Shown piece by piece: positions 16,917 to 24,601 of a stretch of 64,000 bases of DNA. Source of the stretch: CAZPQK01 sp964588695 (lineage in GTDB: Bacteria > Krumholzibacteriota > Krumholzibacteriia > WVZY01 > JAKEHA01); assembly GCA_964588695.1 (NCBI GenBank), contig CAZPQK010000001.1, positions 372,001-436,000 on the forward strand, read 5' to 3'. Within the stretch, counting starts at the first letter, position 1. Each line of letters begins with the position of its first letter. The translations under genes and the position numbers were made by a program. A model generated the notes under the pieces. The model worked only from the letters and a program-made list of their open reading frames with translations. It did no database searches and was not told the DNA's origin.

Positions 16917-16944
16917 AAGGCCACCCAAGCGGGTGGCCTTTTTT
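16917..16944. terminator. Terminator between the RNA region and ilvE
   Basis: Perfect 10 bp stem AAGGCCACCC (16917-16926) and GGGTGGCCTT (16931-16940), 4 nt loop and T run on the plus strand. Since ilvE ends on the minus strand at 16993, it could end transcripts from both sides, though the minus-side T tract is short. Confidence 0.85.
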
Positions 16945-16992
16945 GTGTGGGCGTAGAACTGTCGGTTCCGAAGCGATTTTTCGGCCGGTTAG

Positions 16993-18033
16993 CTAGTCCA
17001 TCTTGATTTCGTGATTCCAGTCGTGAGTGTCTTCGACATCACCGGACTGGATTCCGGTCAACCGGTCGTAGAGTTCTTTAACCTTGGGATGCACGGTGTC
17101 GTCATCGGTGTAGCGAAACTCGTGATCGCGGTACTGGATCGCCGAGACCGGGGTAACGATCGACGCAGTGCCGCAGCATCCGGTGGCGATAAAGTCACCG
17201 AGTTGGTCGACCGTCACGGGACTACGCTCGACTTCCATGCCGAGATCTTTCGCGATCTCCATCAAGCTCATGTTCGTGATGCTCGGCAGGATCGAGCCCG
17301 ACGCCGGGGTAACGTACTTGTTGTCGGCGGTGATTCCAAAGAAGTTGGTCGCGCCCGATTCGTCGATGTATTTCTTTTCAATGGAGTCCAGGTATAGCAC
17401 CTCAGAAAAACCGCGCTCTTTGGCGGCGAAAGTCGCGCGCATCCCAGCGGCGTAGTTGCCGCCAACCTTCGCATCACCCACGCCTTTGGGCGCAGCGCGG
17501 TCGACTTCTTCTTCTACCCACAACCGAATCGGGGCAAGTCCCTGGCGAAAATACGGGCCGACCGGGGCGCAGAACACTACGAACATGTAGTCACGCGACG
17601 GCTTAATTCCGATGGTGCCGGTCGTACCAATTAACAGCGGACGAATGTAGAGGCTCGCGCCGCTGCCGTGCGGCGGGATAAATCGCCGATTAGCGCGAAC
17701 GACACGTTCCACGGCCTCGACGAACAGGTCAACCGGCGGCGCTTCCATTAGCACTTTCTTACCGGTTCGGATCATGCGCTTGGCATTTTCTTCGGGGCGA
17801 AACGCTAGCACGCGGCCGTCTTTGGTTTCGTAAGCTTTAAGCCCCTCAAAACATTCCTGGCCGTAGTGTAAACACGTCGACGCCATGTGAATCGTTATCT
17901 GATCGTCCTCCACCATCACGCCCTCGTCCCACTTGCCGTCGCTAAAACGATACTCCACGTGCGCGTCGGTCTTCACATAATCAAAAGGAAGCTGTCCCCA
18001 ATTCAAATCCACTCGAGGTTCCGTCTTTTCCAT
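16993..18033 (-). CDS. ilvE: Branched-chain amino acid aminotransferase (class IV PLP enzyme)
   Basis: 346 residues from the ATG at 18033; the frame stays open to 18156 but that extension does not look like protein of this family. Motifs of the long (type II) bacterial BCAT are clear: LHYGQECFEGLKAY, the PLP Lys189 in KVGGNYA, EVLYLDS, DESGATNFF and the cofactor loop GCCGTASIVTPV. It makes or breaks down Leu, Ile and Val. A good promoter lies at 18181-18153, leaving a leader of about 113 nt without a recognisable attenuator. Confidence 0.93.
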   Translation of the reverse strand: MEKTEPRVDLNWGQLPFDYVKTDAHVEYRFSDGKWDEGVMVEDDQITIHMASTCLHYGQECFEGLKAYETKDGRVLAFRPEENAKRMIRTGKKVLMEAPPVDLFVEAVERVVRANRRFIPPHGSGASLYIRPLLIGTTGTIGIKPSRDYMFVVFCAPVGPYFRQGLAPIRLWVEEEVDRAAPKGVGDAKVGGNYAAGMRATFAAKERGFSEVLYLDSIEKKYIDESGATNFFGITADNKYVTPASGSILPSITNMSLMEIAKDLGMEVERSPVTVDQLGDFIATGCCGTASIVTPVSAIQYRDHEFRYTDDDTVHPKVKELYDRLTGIQSGDVEDTHDWNHEIKMD

Positions 18034-18152
18034 AGGACTTACTTTCGGAAGTGCGCTGTTACACGGGTCCGTGCCAACGCTGATTTTGCGGCCGTGCCGC
18101 GATGTTGTCTTAATAAAGTGTGGCAGGTAGGAGTTAGCGCCGCACTCGTTAA

Positions 18153-18181
18153 ACAATAAGCAATGGCGTTAGAATTGTCAA
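18153..18181 (-). promoter_or_regulatory. Sigma70-type promoter for ilvE
   Basis: On the minus strand TTGACA (18181-18176), 17 nt spacer, TATTGT (18158-18153). Predicted start is near 18146. Confidence 0.65.
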
Positions 18182-18238
18182 TGAAGTAATATATTGTGGA
18201 ATAATGGGTTACAGCGCTGCGAGTGTGGATAACTGTTC

Positions 18239-18268
18239 TTGCAGAAATTCATGCGGTGTTCATATACT
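18239..18268 (+). promoter_or_regulatory. Sigma70-type promoter for the flavoprotein gene
   Basis: TTGCAG (18239-18244), 18 nt spacer, TATACT (18263-18268). Predicted start is near 18275, about 37 nt before the TTG at 18312. Confidence 0.65.
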
Positions 18269-18311
18269 CCACGCTAATCGGCAGCCACCAACCCAAACCT
18301 GAGGTAATGCG

Positions 18312-19151
18312 TTGTTCAAAATCGTTTCCAAACAGTCGTTCAACGAAGACACGTTTGCGCTCAGCATCAGCAACCCAGCCATCGCGCAGAATGCGGGGGC
18401 GGGGCAGTACGTGGATGTTTACGTGAATCCGGACGGCGAGCCTTTGACGCTTCCCATCGCGGACTTCGATGTCGAGGCGGGAACGGTCACCGTGGCCCAT
18501 CGCGCACGTACACTAGCGGGTGAACGTTTGGGAATGCTGGTTGAAGGCGACGAGGTGTTTCAATTTCGGGGACCGTTTGGTACCGCGTGCGACGAGGCGG
18601 CGATGGGCAAAGCGATTTTCGTCGCCGAGGGTATGGGCGTAGCGTCGGTGTTCGCGCGGATGAAGGCGCAACAGGCAAAAGGGTGCTACACGATTTGTGT
18701 TGCCGGTTTTGCCAGCAAGGATCAGATGTTCTGGGTGGATCGGTTAACGAGTGTCGCCGATGAGTTCTACGTGGTCACCAAAGACGGGACGTACGGGGTT
18801 AGCGGCGACGTGATCGGGCCGCTGCGCGGGATCTGCGAGACGCAACGCGACCTGGACATGGTGACGTGTATCGGCAATCTGTCGATTATGAAGCGTGGCG
18901 TAAAGATCACGCAGGACAACGACATCGCCTACCGGGTAAATTTCGATGCCGTCACCGCTACCGATTTTGGCGCGCGGGTGTTTGACGCTCCCACCGAAGG
19001 AAAAACGGTGTTCGACTACGCGCTCGCGCCCGAACTGGACGGCCACAAAGTCGATTTCGACAAGTTGCTTTCTCGGCAACGCGCTCTGCGGAAGCAAGAA
19101 GAGAAGGCGGCCGAACCGTCGGATGCCGAAAGCGAGCCGGCGGCGTGCTAG
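18312..19151 (+). CDS. NfnA/PyrK-like FAD/NAD-binding ferredoxin reductase subunit lacking the [2Fe-2S] cysteines
   Basis: 279 residues from a TTG with GAGG 7 nt upstream. The FAD domain (1-95) and NAD domain (FVAEGMGVASVFARMKAQ) match the subunit family that includes NfnA, PyrK and GltS-associated reductases. These normally end with MCG.C..-x-FACVDGPEFDGH-type cluster ligands. Here the aligned C-terminal block (residues 215-245, ending ELDGHKVDFDKLL) has no cysteines. No GltA/NfnB partner is adjacent. It is probably a flavin oxidoreductase using NAD(P)H with a changed electron path. Confidence 0.8.
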   Translation: MFKIVSKQSFNEDTFALSISNPAIAQNAGAGQYVDVYVNPDGEPLTLPIADFDVEAGTVTVAHRARTLAGERLGMLVEGDEVFQFRGPFGTACDEAAMGKAIFVAEGMGVASVFARMKAQQAKGCYTICVAGFASKDQMFWVDRLTSVADEFYVVTKDGTYGVSGDVIGPLRGICETQRDLDMVTCIGNLSIMKRGVKITQDNDIAYRVNFDAVTATDFGARVFDAPTEGKTVFDYALAPELDGHKVDFDKLLSRQRALRKQEEKAAEPSDAESEPAAC

Positions 19152-19274
19152 AACCCGCGTAACGCTCCGTTCGTGGGCGGCGCGTGGGCCGTCGTTCGGA
19201 TGAGGAATGCTTGAACCACCCAGGCCAGCGGGTGACGGCACCGCCAGCGCATCGCGCCCGCGAGACCACATACC

Positions 19275-19490
19275 ATTACATATCAACCGCTTACGCCGTT
19301 TTACTTTCACATCGAAAGTAAACTGGCGTAACCCGTTGCAAACACGAGAATTATAACTTCTGTATTCACTGGCAGTTACGTGGGTTTACATTCACAATGA
19401 ATGTAAATCGTGCTAACTCGTTGTAATCACTTGCTTTATAAACCACCTATTCACAACTGGTTACGAGGGATTACATTCGGAGTGTAGCGC
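19275..19490. repeat. Three degenerate tandem repeats of about 86 bp, each centred on a palindrome
   Basis: The block lies in the 424 bp gap before polX. Palindromes occur at 19299-19322 (TTTACTTTC/GAAAGTAAA), 19385-19407 (TTTACATTCA/TGAATGTAAA, CAA spacer) and a half-preserved one at 19471-19487 (TTACATTC..GTGTAG). Flanks are also shared: TATTCAC, GTTACG and GGG before each palindrome; CGTAAC/GCTAAC and GTTG after. The rest of the gap (19152-19274 and 19491-19575) shows nothing I can name. No coding frame. Confidence 0.7.
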
Positions 19491-19575
19491 GACAAGTAGA
19501 CATCTTAAAGCGCACAGCAACACAAAAACCAACCGGCGTCTCCGGTGCGAGCACTCGCGCGGGGCGCACATACTA

Positions 19576-21333
19576 ATGGCCAAACCAAAACCCCTCGTGA
19601 GCGATCCCGACTCGCTTACCAAGATTGACATCGCAAAACTCCTGGACGAGACCGCCGTGCTTTTGGAAGTGCTCGGCGAGAATCCGTTTCGGTCGCGCGC
19701 GTTTGCCAACGCGTCGCGCGCGATTGCCACGCTCGGCGGCGACCTGCGCGAAATGGTCGAGTCGAAAGAGCTGCTCAAGGTGCAAGGCATCGGCAAGGGT
19801 ATCTTCGGCGACATCGAGATGTTGCTTACCGAAGGGCGCTTTCCAATTTACCAGGAATCGCGCAAGAAACTTCCTAACGGCGTGCTCGACATGCTAAAGA
19901 TCCCCGGCCTGGGACCCAAGAAGGTTAGGGCGTTGTGGGAGAAGCTCAACATCAAGTCGATCCCCGACCTCGAAAAAGCTATCGCCAAAGACAAGGTTGC
20001 CGAACTCCCGGGATTTGGAAAGAAGACGCAGGAACGCATCACGGCGTCGATCGCCAACATGCAAAAATTTGCTGATCGGTTCTTGTACAGCAAGGCGTTG
20101 GCGGCGGCGACGCCACTGTTTGACACCATCAGCAAGCGCAAAGATGTAAAACAGAGTCTGCTTGGTGGAAGCCTGCGGCGTCGTAAGGAAACCATCGGCG
20201 ACATTGATATTCTGGTAACCGCCGACGACAGCACCGATATTATGGAGGCGTTTACGTCGTACAAGGAAGTTGTCGACGTGATCGGTCACGGTTCAACCAA
20301 GTCGAGCGTGATTTTGGGCTCGGGTATCAACGTGGATCTGCGCGTGGTCAAAGACGATGAGTTTGCGTTTGCGTCGCATTACTTTACCGGAAGCAAGGAT
20401 CACAACACCAAGCTGCGCGGGATCGCCAAGAAAGCCGGGTTCAAGCTGAACGAATACGGCTTGTTCCAGGGCGAGAAGCCGGTAAAGTGTAAAGACGAAG
20501 CGGCGTTGTTCAAGAAGCTCGGGTTGGATTACATCGAACCCGAGTTGCGCGAAGATATGGGCGAGATCGACGCGGCCGAGACCGGAACGCTCCCCACGTT
20601 GGTAACCGAAAAAGATATCCGCGGCGTGTTCCACTGTCATACCACCATGAGCGACGGCATGGCCACGTTGCGCGAGATGGTTGACGCCGCCAAGGCGCTG
20701 GGGCATTCGTACTTTGGTGTAGCCGATCACAGCCAGAGCGCCATTTACGCCAACGGCCTGCTCCCGGAAGACCTGAAAGAGCAAGCCAAAGAGATCGCAA
20801 AGATCAATGCCGAAGACGACAAGTTTCGCGTGTTTCACGGCACCGAGTCTGACATTCTTCCCGACGGATCACTCGACTACGACGAAGAGACGCTGGCGTC
20901 ATTAGACTACGTGGTCGCTTCAATCCATGGCCAGCTAACCCTCACCGAAGCCGAAATGACCAGGCGGATCATCAAGGCGGTCGAAAATCCGTACACCACG
21001 ATGATCGGTCATCTCACCGGGCGATTGTTATTGCGACGCGACGGCTACAAGGTAAACGTTACCGAAGTGATTGATGCCTGCGCCGAGCACGGCGTGATGA
21101 TCGAGATCAACGCGCACCCCAGTCGCCTGGACCTTGACTGGCGTTTCTGCAAGTACGCTAAGGAAAAGGGCGTGATGATTCCGATTAACCCGGATGCACA
21201 CACGACCGACGGCATCGCTGATTTTCGATACGGAGTTGGCGTCGCCCGCAAAGGCTGGCTGGAAAAGAAAAACGTGTTAAACACGTACACGATTAAGCAG
21301 GTCGAAAAGATTTTTGCGAAGAGGAGAGCGTAG
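19576..21333 (+). CDS. polX: DNA polymerase X with C-terminal PHP domain
   Basis: 585 residues. Helix-hairpin-helix repeats (LLKVQGIGKG, IPGLGPKKVRAL, LPGFGKKTQERI) precede the Pol beta-like nucleotidyltransferase core (GGSLRRRKETIGDIDILV, with the DxD metal pair). A PHP domain begins about residue 348 (HCHTTMSDG, VADHS, HGTESDI, NAHPSRLDL, NPDAH), expected to give 3'-5' exonuclease or AP endonuclease activity. It fills gaps in base excision repair. It overlaps nth by one base, a repair gene pair. Confidence 0.93.
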   Translation: MAKPKPLVSDPDSLTKIDIAKLLDETAVLLEVLGENPFRSRAFANASRAIATLGGDLREMVESKELLKVQGIGKGIFGDIEMLLTEGRFPIYQESRKKLPNGVLDMLKIPGLGPKKVRALWEKLNIKSIPDLEKAIAKDKVAELPGFGKKTQERITASIANMQKFADRFLYSKALAAATPLFDTISKRKDVKQSLLGGSLRRRKETIGDIDILVTADDSTDIMEAFTSYKEVVDVIGHGSTKSSVILGSGINVDLRVVKDDEFAFASHYFTGSKDHNTKLRGIAKKAGFKLNEYGLFQGEKPVKCKDEAALFKKLGLDYIEPELREDMGEIDAAETGTLPTLVTEKDIRGVFHCHTTMSDGMATLREMVDAAKALGHSYFGVADHSQSAIYANGLLPEDLKEQAKEIAKINAEDDKFRVFHGTESDILPDGSLDYDEETLASLDYVVASIHGQLTLTEAEMTRRIIKAVENPYTTMIGHLTGRLLLRRDGYKVNVTEVIDACAEHGVMIEINAHPSRLDLDWRFCKYAKEKGVMIPINPDAHTTDGIADFRYGVGVARKGWLEKKNVLNTYTIKQVEKIFAKRRA

Positions 21334-22193
21334 TGGCGACGAAGAAGCCAAACCCCAAGGCCCCGGCAAAACGCAAAGCTCCCGGGAAAAGCAAAGCCCC
21401 AGCAAAGAAAGCACCTGCTAAACGTAAAGGACCCAAGAAAAAGACGACAACCAAACACAAGTCAAAGGCCAAATCCAAATCGAAAACGACGGCGTCCGGT
21501 AAAGCAAAAACAAAAGCCAAGCCAACTACCCGCGGGAAGGCACCGCGCACTTACACTGCCGACGAAAAGAAACGTGCGCTGGCTATCATCAAGAACCTGC
21601 GCCGAGAGTTTCCAGACGCAAAGTGTGCGCTAAACTTTGACAATGCTTTGGAACTATTGGTTGCAACCATCCTGGCGGCGCAATGCACCGATGCCCGCGT
21701 TAACATCGTCACCGAAACGCTGTTCAAGAAATACACAAAGCCGGAAGACTACGTTGCGACTGCCAACGAAGAGCTGGAAGAGGACATCCGCAGCACCGGG
21801 TTCTATCGCAATAAGACCAAGTCGATCAAAGCGGCGTGTCAGAGTTTAATCGACAACTTTGGCGGAGATGTTCCCAACACGATGGACGAACTGCTTTCGC
21901 TTGCCGGCGTCGGACGAAAAACCGCGAACTGCCTGTTGGGGAACGTGTGGAATATTCCCGGGATCGTCGTGGACACACATATGCTGCGACTCAGCAAGCG
22001 CATGGGTTTTACCGACAACACCAACGCCGACAAGGTAGAGTTTGACCTTATGAACCTGGTGCCGGAAAAAGAATGGGTGATGTACTCGCACCTTATCACC
22101 AGCCTGGGACGCAGTTGGTGCAATGCCAAGAAGCCGATGTGCGACGACTGCCCGGTCGAGCGCCAGTGCCCGAAGCTTGGGGTGGCCAGCTAA
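21333..22193 (+). CDS. nth: Endonuclease III with Lys/Ala/Pro-rich histone-like N-terminal tail
   Basis: 286 residues from a GTG that overlaps the polX stop (TAGTG); GAGGAGA lies upstream. Residues 1-70 contain 25 lysines and almost no acidic residues, like histone H1 tails or AlgP-type repeats. Residues 75-286 are a complete Nth: helix-hairpin-helix with catalytic Lys196 (GVGRKTAN), catalytic Asp214 (VDTH) and the [4Fe-4S] ligands Cys263, 270, 273 and 279. It excises oxidised pyrimidines and nicks AP sites. The tail probably raises nonspecific DNA binding. Confidence 0.93.
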   Translation: MATKKPNPKAPAKRKAPGKSKAPAKKAPAKRKGPKKKTTTKHKSKAKSKSKTTASGKAKTKAKPTTRGKAPRTYTADEKKRALAIIKNLRREFPDAKCALNFDNALELLVATILAAQCTDARVNIVTETLFKKYTKPEDYVATANEELEEDIRSTGFYRNKTKSIKAACQSLIDNFGGDVPNTMDELLSLAGVGRKTANCLLGNVWNIPGIVVDTHMLRLSKRMGFTDNTNADKVEFDLMNLVPEKEWVMYSHLITSLGRSWCNAKKPMCDDCPVERQCPKLGVAS

Positions 22194-22230
22194 GCGGCCT
22201 TTGCTCCGAACTGTGTGCTACACTCGGACG

Positions 22231-22809
22231 ATGGCTGCTCGTTTGTACAAACTCCTTCACGGCTCAAGCCGCTGGCTCACAGGCCTTGTTGTTATCGCCG
22301 CAACTACAGTCGCCAGCTCGACATTCGCCACCGCGCAATCCAGTGGTAGAGTTGTGCTTTACTCCGACGCTCAGGCAACCGATACGACATATATAGATGC
22401 AGCTCCGCAGATTTTCCGTGTCTATGTTTTTCACGAGGAAGAAACCGCCGGCGCGGGGATCAGCTTCCAGTTGGTCGTCTCGCCGGGATTCACGGGTACG
22501 TGGGTCGGCGACGAATTACATGTCCCGTTCGCCACAGGAAGTTCTCAAGAAGGAATCTACTTGGGTTATAACGCATGTCTCGCGTCACCCATCCTTTTAA
22601 TTACCGCCACTTACTTCGGCTCCGGGACGTCTACGCAGTGCAGCTATTTGGAGGCTGTCGGACATCCGAATGACGGAGCAATAATTGCCACTCCCTGTTC
22701 TGGATTTCCTGCGCCGGTACCCGGCTCGCGGCTACGTATCAACTGCACGGTCCCCGTCGCTGAATCCAGTTGGGGCAGAATCAAGCATCTGTACGGATAC
22801 GGAAGTTAG
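22231..22809 (+). CDS. Small secreted protein with Trp-Gly C-terminal tail, paralogue of the 56913 gene
   Basis: 192 residues. I chose the ATG at 22231 because TACACT (22219-22224) ends 6 nt before it; the frame extends upstream into nth. A signal peptide covers about residues 1-36 (LVVIAATTVASSTFATAQ). The beta-rich body shares SPGFTGTW, GYxxCLxxPxxL and the VxHPND/NE block with the protein at 56913-57482. The end, TVPVAESSWGRIKHLY plus four residues, is the shared tail. Six cysteines suggest disulphides outside the cytoplasm. Function unknown. Confidence 0.78.
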   Translation: MAARLYKLLHGSSRWLTGLVVIAATTVASSTFATAQSSGRVVLYSDAQATDTTYIDAAPQIFRVYVFHEEETAGAGISFQLVVSPGFTGTWVGDELHVPFATGSSQEGIYLGYNACLASPILLITATYFGSGTSTQCSYLEAVGHPNDGAIIATPCSGFPAPVPGSRLRINCTVPVAESSWGRIKHLYGYGS

Positions 22810-22896
22810 ACGGGCCGAGTGTGTCGAATCCCCAACCCAGCGCACCAAGGATGCGCTACGCACAACGCCTTAGCCCTTCGCGAACAGCCAACCGAT

Positions 22897-23577
22897 ATGA
22901 TAACGACATCTAAGATTCACTTTGCCCTTATCAAAAGCATGATCGATCGCGGTATCGCCCCAAGCCCCGCCGAGCTGGCGACGCAACTGAGCGCGACCGA
23001 ACCCGACGTGTGCGCCGCGTTGCAACTACTACAAGAACAGCACGGCGTCGTGCTCCACCCAAACTCATGCGAAGTTTGGGCCGTTCACCCTTTCGCGACC
23101 TCGCCTACCCCTTTTTATGTTCGGTCAGCCAAAGGGCAGTGGTGGGGTAATTGTGCGTGGTGCTCGCTCGGCATCGCAGCATTGGTTGATGAAGACGTAA
23201 CCATCGCAACGTCGTTGGGAGCCGAAGGCAGTCCAGTGGAGATTCGCGTCAGCAACGGCGCAGTGTGCCCAGAGGATCTGCTCATTCACTTCCCGATTCC
23301 GATGCGTAGGGCGTGGGACAACGTCGTTTATACTTGTAGTAATATGCTCGTGTTTGCCAATAACCCACAGGTCGACGACTGGTGCGCCCGCCACGGGATT
23401 CCCAAGGGGGACGTACAACCGATCACTACAATATGGGAGTTCTCGAAGAAGTGGTACGGCAACCACCTCAACCCCAGCTGGGTCAAATGGACGGCCGACC
23501 AGGCTCGGCGTATGTTCGCAGAGTTTGGGCTTACGCATGAGGTGTGGGAACTTGACGAATCCGGCGAACGCTTCTAG
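22897..23577 (+). CDS. MerB-like (alkylmercury lyase family) protein with altered active site
   Basis: 226 residues from the ATG at 22897; upstream in-frame sequence looks non-coding. Residues 1-60 form a winged-helix-like domain and residues 70-226 the MerB C-terminal fold (WGNCAWCSLG). Cys89 and Cys147 correspond to the two catalytic cysteines of MerB, but the Asp that follows the first (AWCALD in E. coli MerB) is Gly92 here. Organomercurial lyase activity is therefore doubtful. No mer gene is nearby. It might bind another metal or thiol ligand. Confidence 0.72.
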   Translation: MITTSKIHFALIKSMIDRGIAPSPAELATQLSATEPDVCAALQLLQEQHGVVLHPNSCEVWAVHPFATSPTPFYVRSAKGQWWGNCAWCSLGIAALVDEDVTIATSLGAEGSPVEIRVSNGAVCPEDLLIHFPIPMRRAWDNVVYTCSNMLVFANNPQVDDWCARHGIPKGDVQPITTIWEFSKKWYGNHLNPSWVKWTADQARRMFAEFGLTHEVWELDESGERF

Positions 23578-23616
23578 CAACGGCGTGGATTTAGCAACCC
23601 CGCACATTCGGCAACC

Positions 23617-23633
23617 ACATCCAAAATGAATGT
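23617..23633. repeat. Degenerate copy of the ACATTCA/TGAATGT palindrome
   Basis: ACATCCA, three A, TGAATGT: same spacing as the palindromes near 19385, 56823 and 58474, with one arm mismatch. It lies 20 nt before the VOC gene's ATG, over or just upstream of its ribosome binding site. Confidence 0.5.
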
Positions 23634-23653
23634 ACTTAAAAAGGAGTTATCAC

Positions 23654-24055
23654 ATGGCCAAGGTAACCGGAATAGGTGGAGTTTTCTTTCTATCACAAGG
23701 TAAGGGGAAAGAGCTTTCGCAATGGTACGAAAAGCACCTCGGCATGAAGCTCGAAGACTTCGGCGCGTCGGTGCTCAACTGGCAGGACGATACTGCAGAG
23801 GATAAGGGAATGACGGTGTGGAGTGTCGCTGACAACGACAGCGAATGGTTCAAGCCCAGCGGGTCGCGGTTCATGATTAACTATCGCGTCGACGACATGG
23901 AAGGCATGATCAACCAGCTAAACGCTGCCGGCATCGAACTGGTCGGCGGCCCGGAGTATCACGAAAACGGTGCTTTCGCCTGGATCATGGATCCCGAAGG
24001 CAACAAAGTCGAACTATGGGAACCCAAGCTCTGGGACGACAAGAATAAGCGGTAG
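23654..24055 (+). CDS. VOC (glyoxalase/bleomycin resistance-like) family protein
   Basis: 133 residues with AGGAG 7 nt before the ATG. Two beta-alpha-beta3 modules are visible (GVFFLSQGKGKELSQWYEKHLGM and YRVDDMEGMINQLNAAGIEL..WIMDPEGNKVELWEP). The C-terminal Glu in VELWEP is a usual metal ligand. Members include glyoxalases, dioxygenases and binding proteins; the substrate is unknown. Confidence 0.85.
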   Translation: MAKVTGIGGVFFLSQGKGKELSQWYEKHLGMKLEDFGASVLNWQDDTAEDKGMTVWSVADNDSEWFKPSGSRFMINYRVDDMEGMINQLNAAGIELVGGPEYHENGAFAWIMDPEGNKVELWEPKLWDDKNKR

Positions 24056-24056
24056 C

Positions 24057-24593
24057 TTACCCTTTAACCGCCCGGTACGTTACGGCCAGCGCGGCTAAGA
24101 GAACAACAGCGGCGACGATCGAGTAGCCTACATCCAACATCATCGGCGAACTGGCCGCCGCGTTTACCGCGGTCGCCATCTTTTCAGCAGCGATGCTTGC
24201 GGGAATATCATCTCGTCCGAAAACTTGCGCGACCCGGTCACCAAACGCGACGATCAAATCGGTGCGATTCAGAAAGAACAACCCCAACGCCACGCACAGC
24301 GCAGTCATCACGTAGGGCAAATGAAACACCGCGCGTGCGAAACGTTCGATCGGCGAAAACTGAACCGCCGGGCCAAAGAACACGCCGACGAACCGATCCA
24401 ACGGCGTAACCAGCTCACGCCGCGCTTCTAGCTGCGGCTCCAACCGCTGGAACACATTCAACGATTTGCGTGCGACTACGTCGGACGCGGCCGACGATTG
24501 CACCCGTGCGGACTCGTCCGCACTGGTCTCGCCAGCGACATACGCCGCCATCAGCAGGTCAAGCTCGTCAAAGTGTTCTTTGTTGTCGTTCAT
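24057..24593 (-). CDS. Putative anti-sigma factor-like membrane protein
   Basis: 178 residues starting 8 nt after the ECF sigma stop. The N-terminal soluble part (1-85; LMAAYVAGETSADE resembles the start of zinc-finger-less anti-sigma domains) is followed by two membrane segments (about residues 88-105 and 155-175). I see no HxxxCxxC zinc motif. Pairing with an ECF sigma gene in the same operon is the main argument for anti-sigma function. Confidence 0.6.
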   Translation of the reverse strand: MNDNKEHFDELDLLMAAYVAGETSADESARVQSSAASDVVARKSLNVFQRLEPQLEARRELVTPLDRFVGVFFGPAVQFSPIERFARAVFHLPYVMTALCVALGLFFLNRTDLIVAFGDRVAQVFGRDDIPASIAAEKMATAVNAAASSPMMLDVGYSIVAAVVLLAALAVTYRAVKG

Positions 24594-24601
24594 GTTCGGG
24601 C

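Noticed and set aside
16484..16942. RNase P RNA, tmRNA or SRP RNA
   Set aside because: I looked for the conserved RNase P core, the tmRNA ends and the SRP tetraloop region on both strands and did not find them.
19275..19490. Possible CRISPR array
   Set aside because: Only three diverged units, spacing about 86 bp, no identical repeats and no cas genes in the window.
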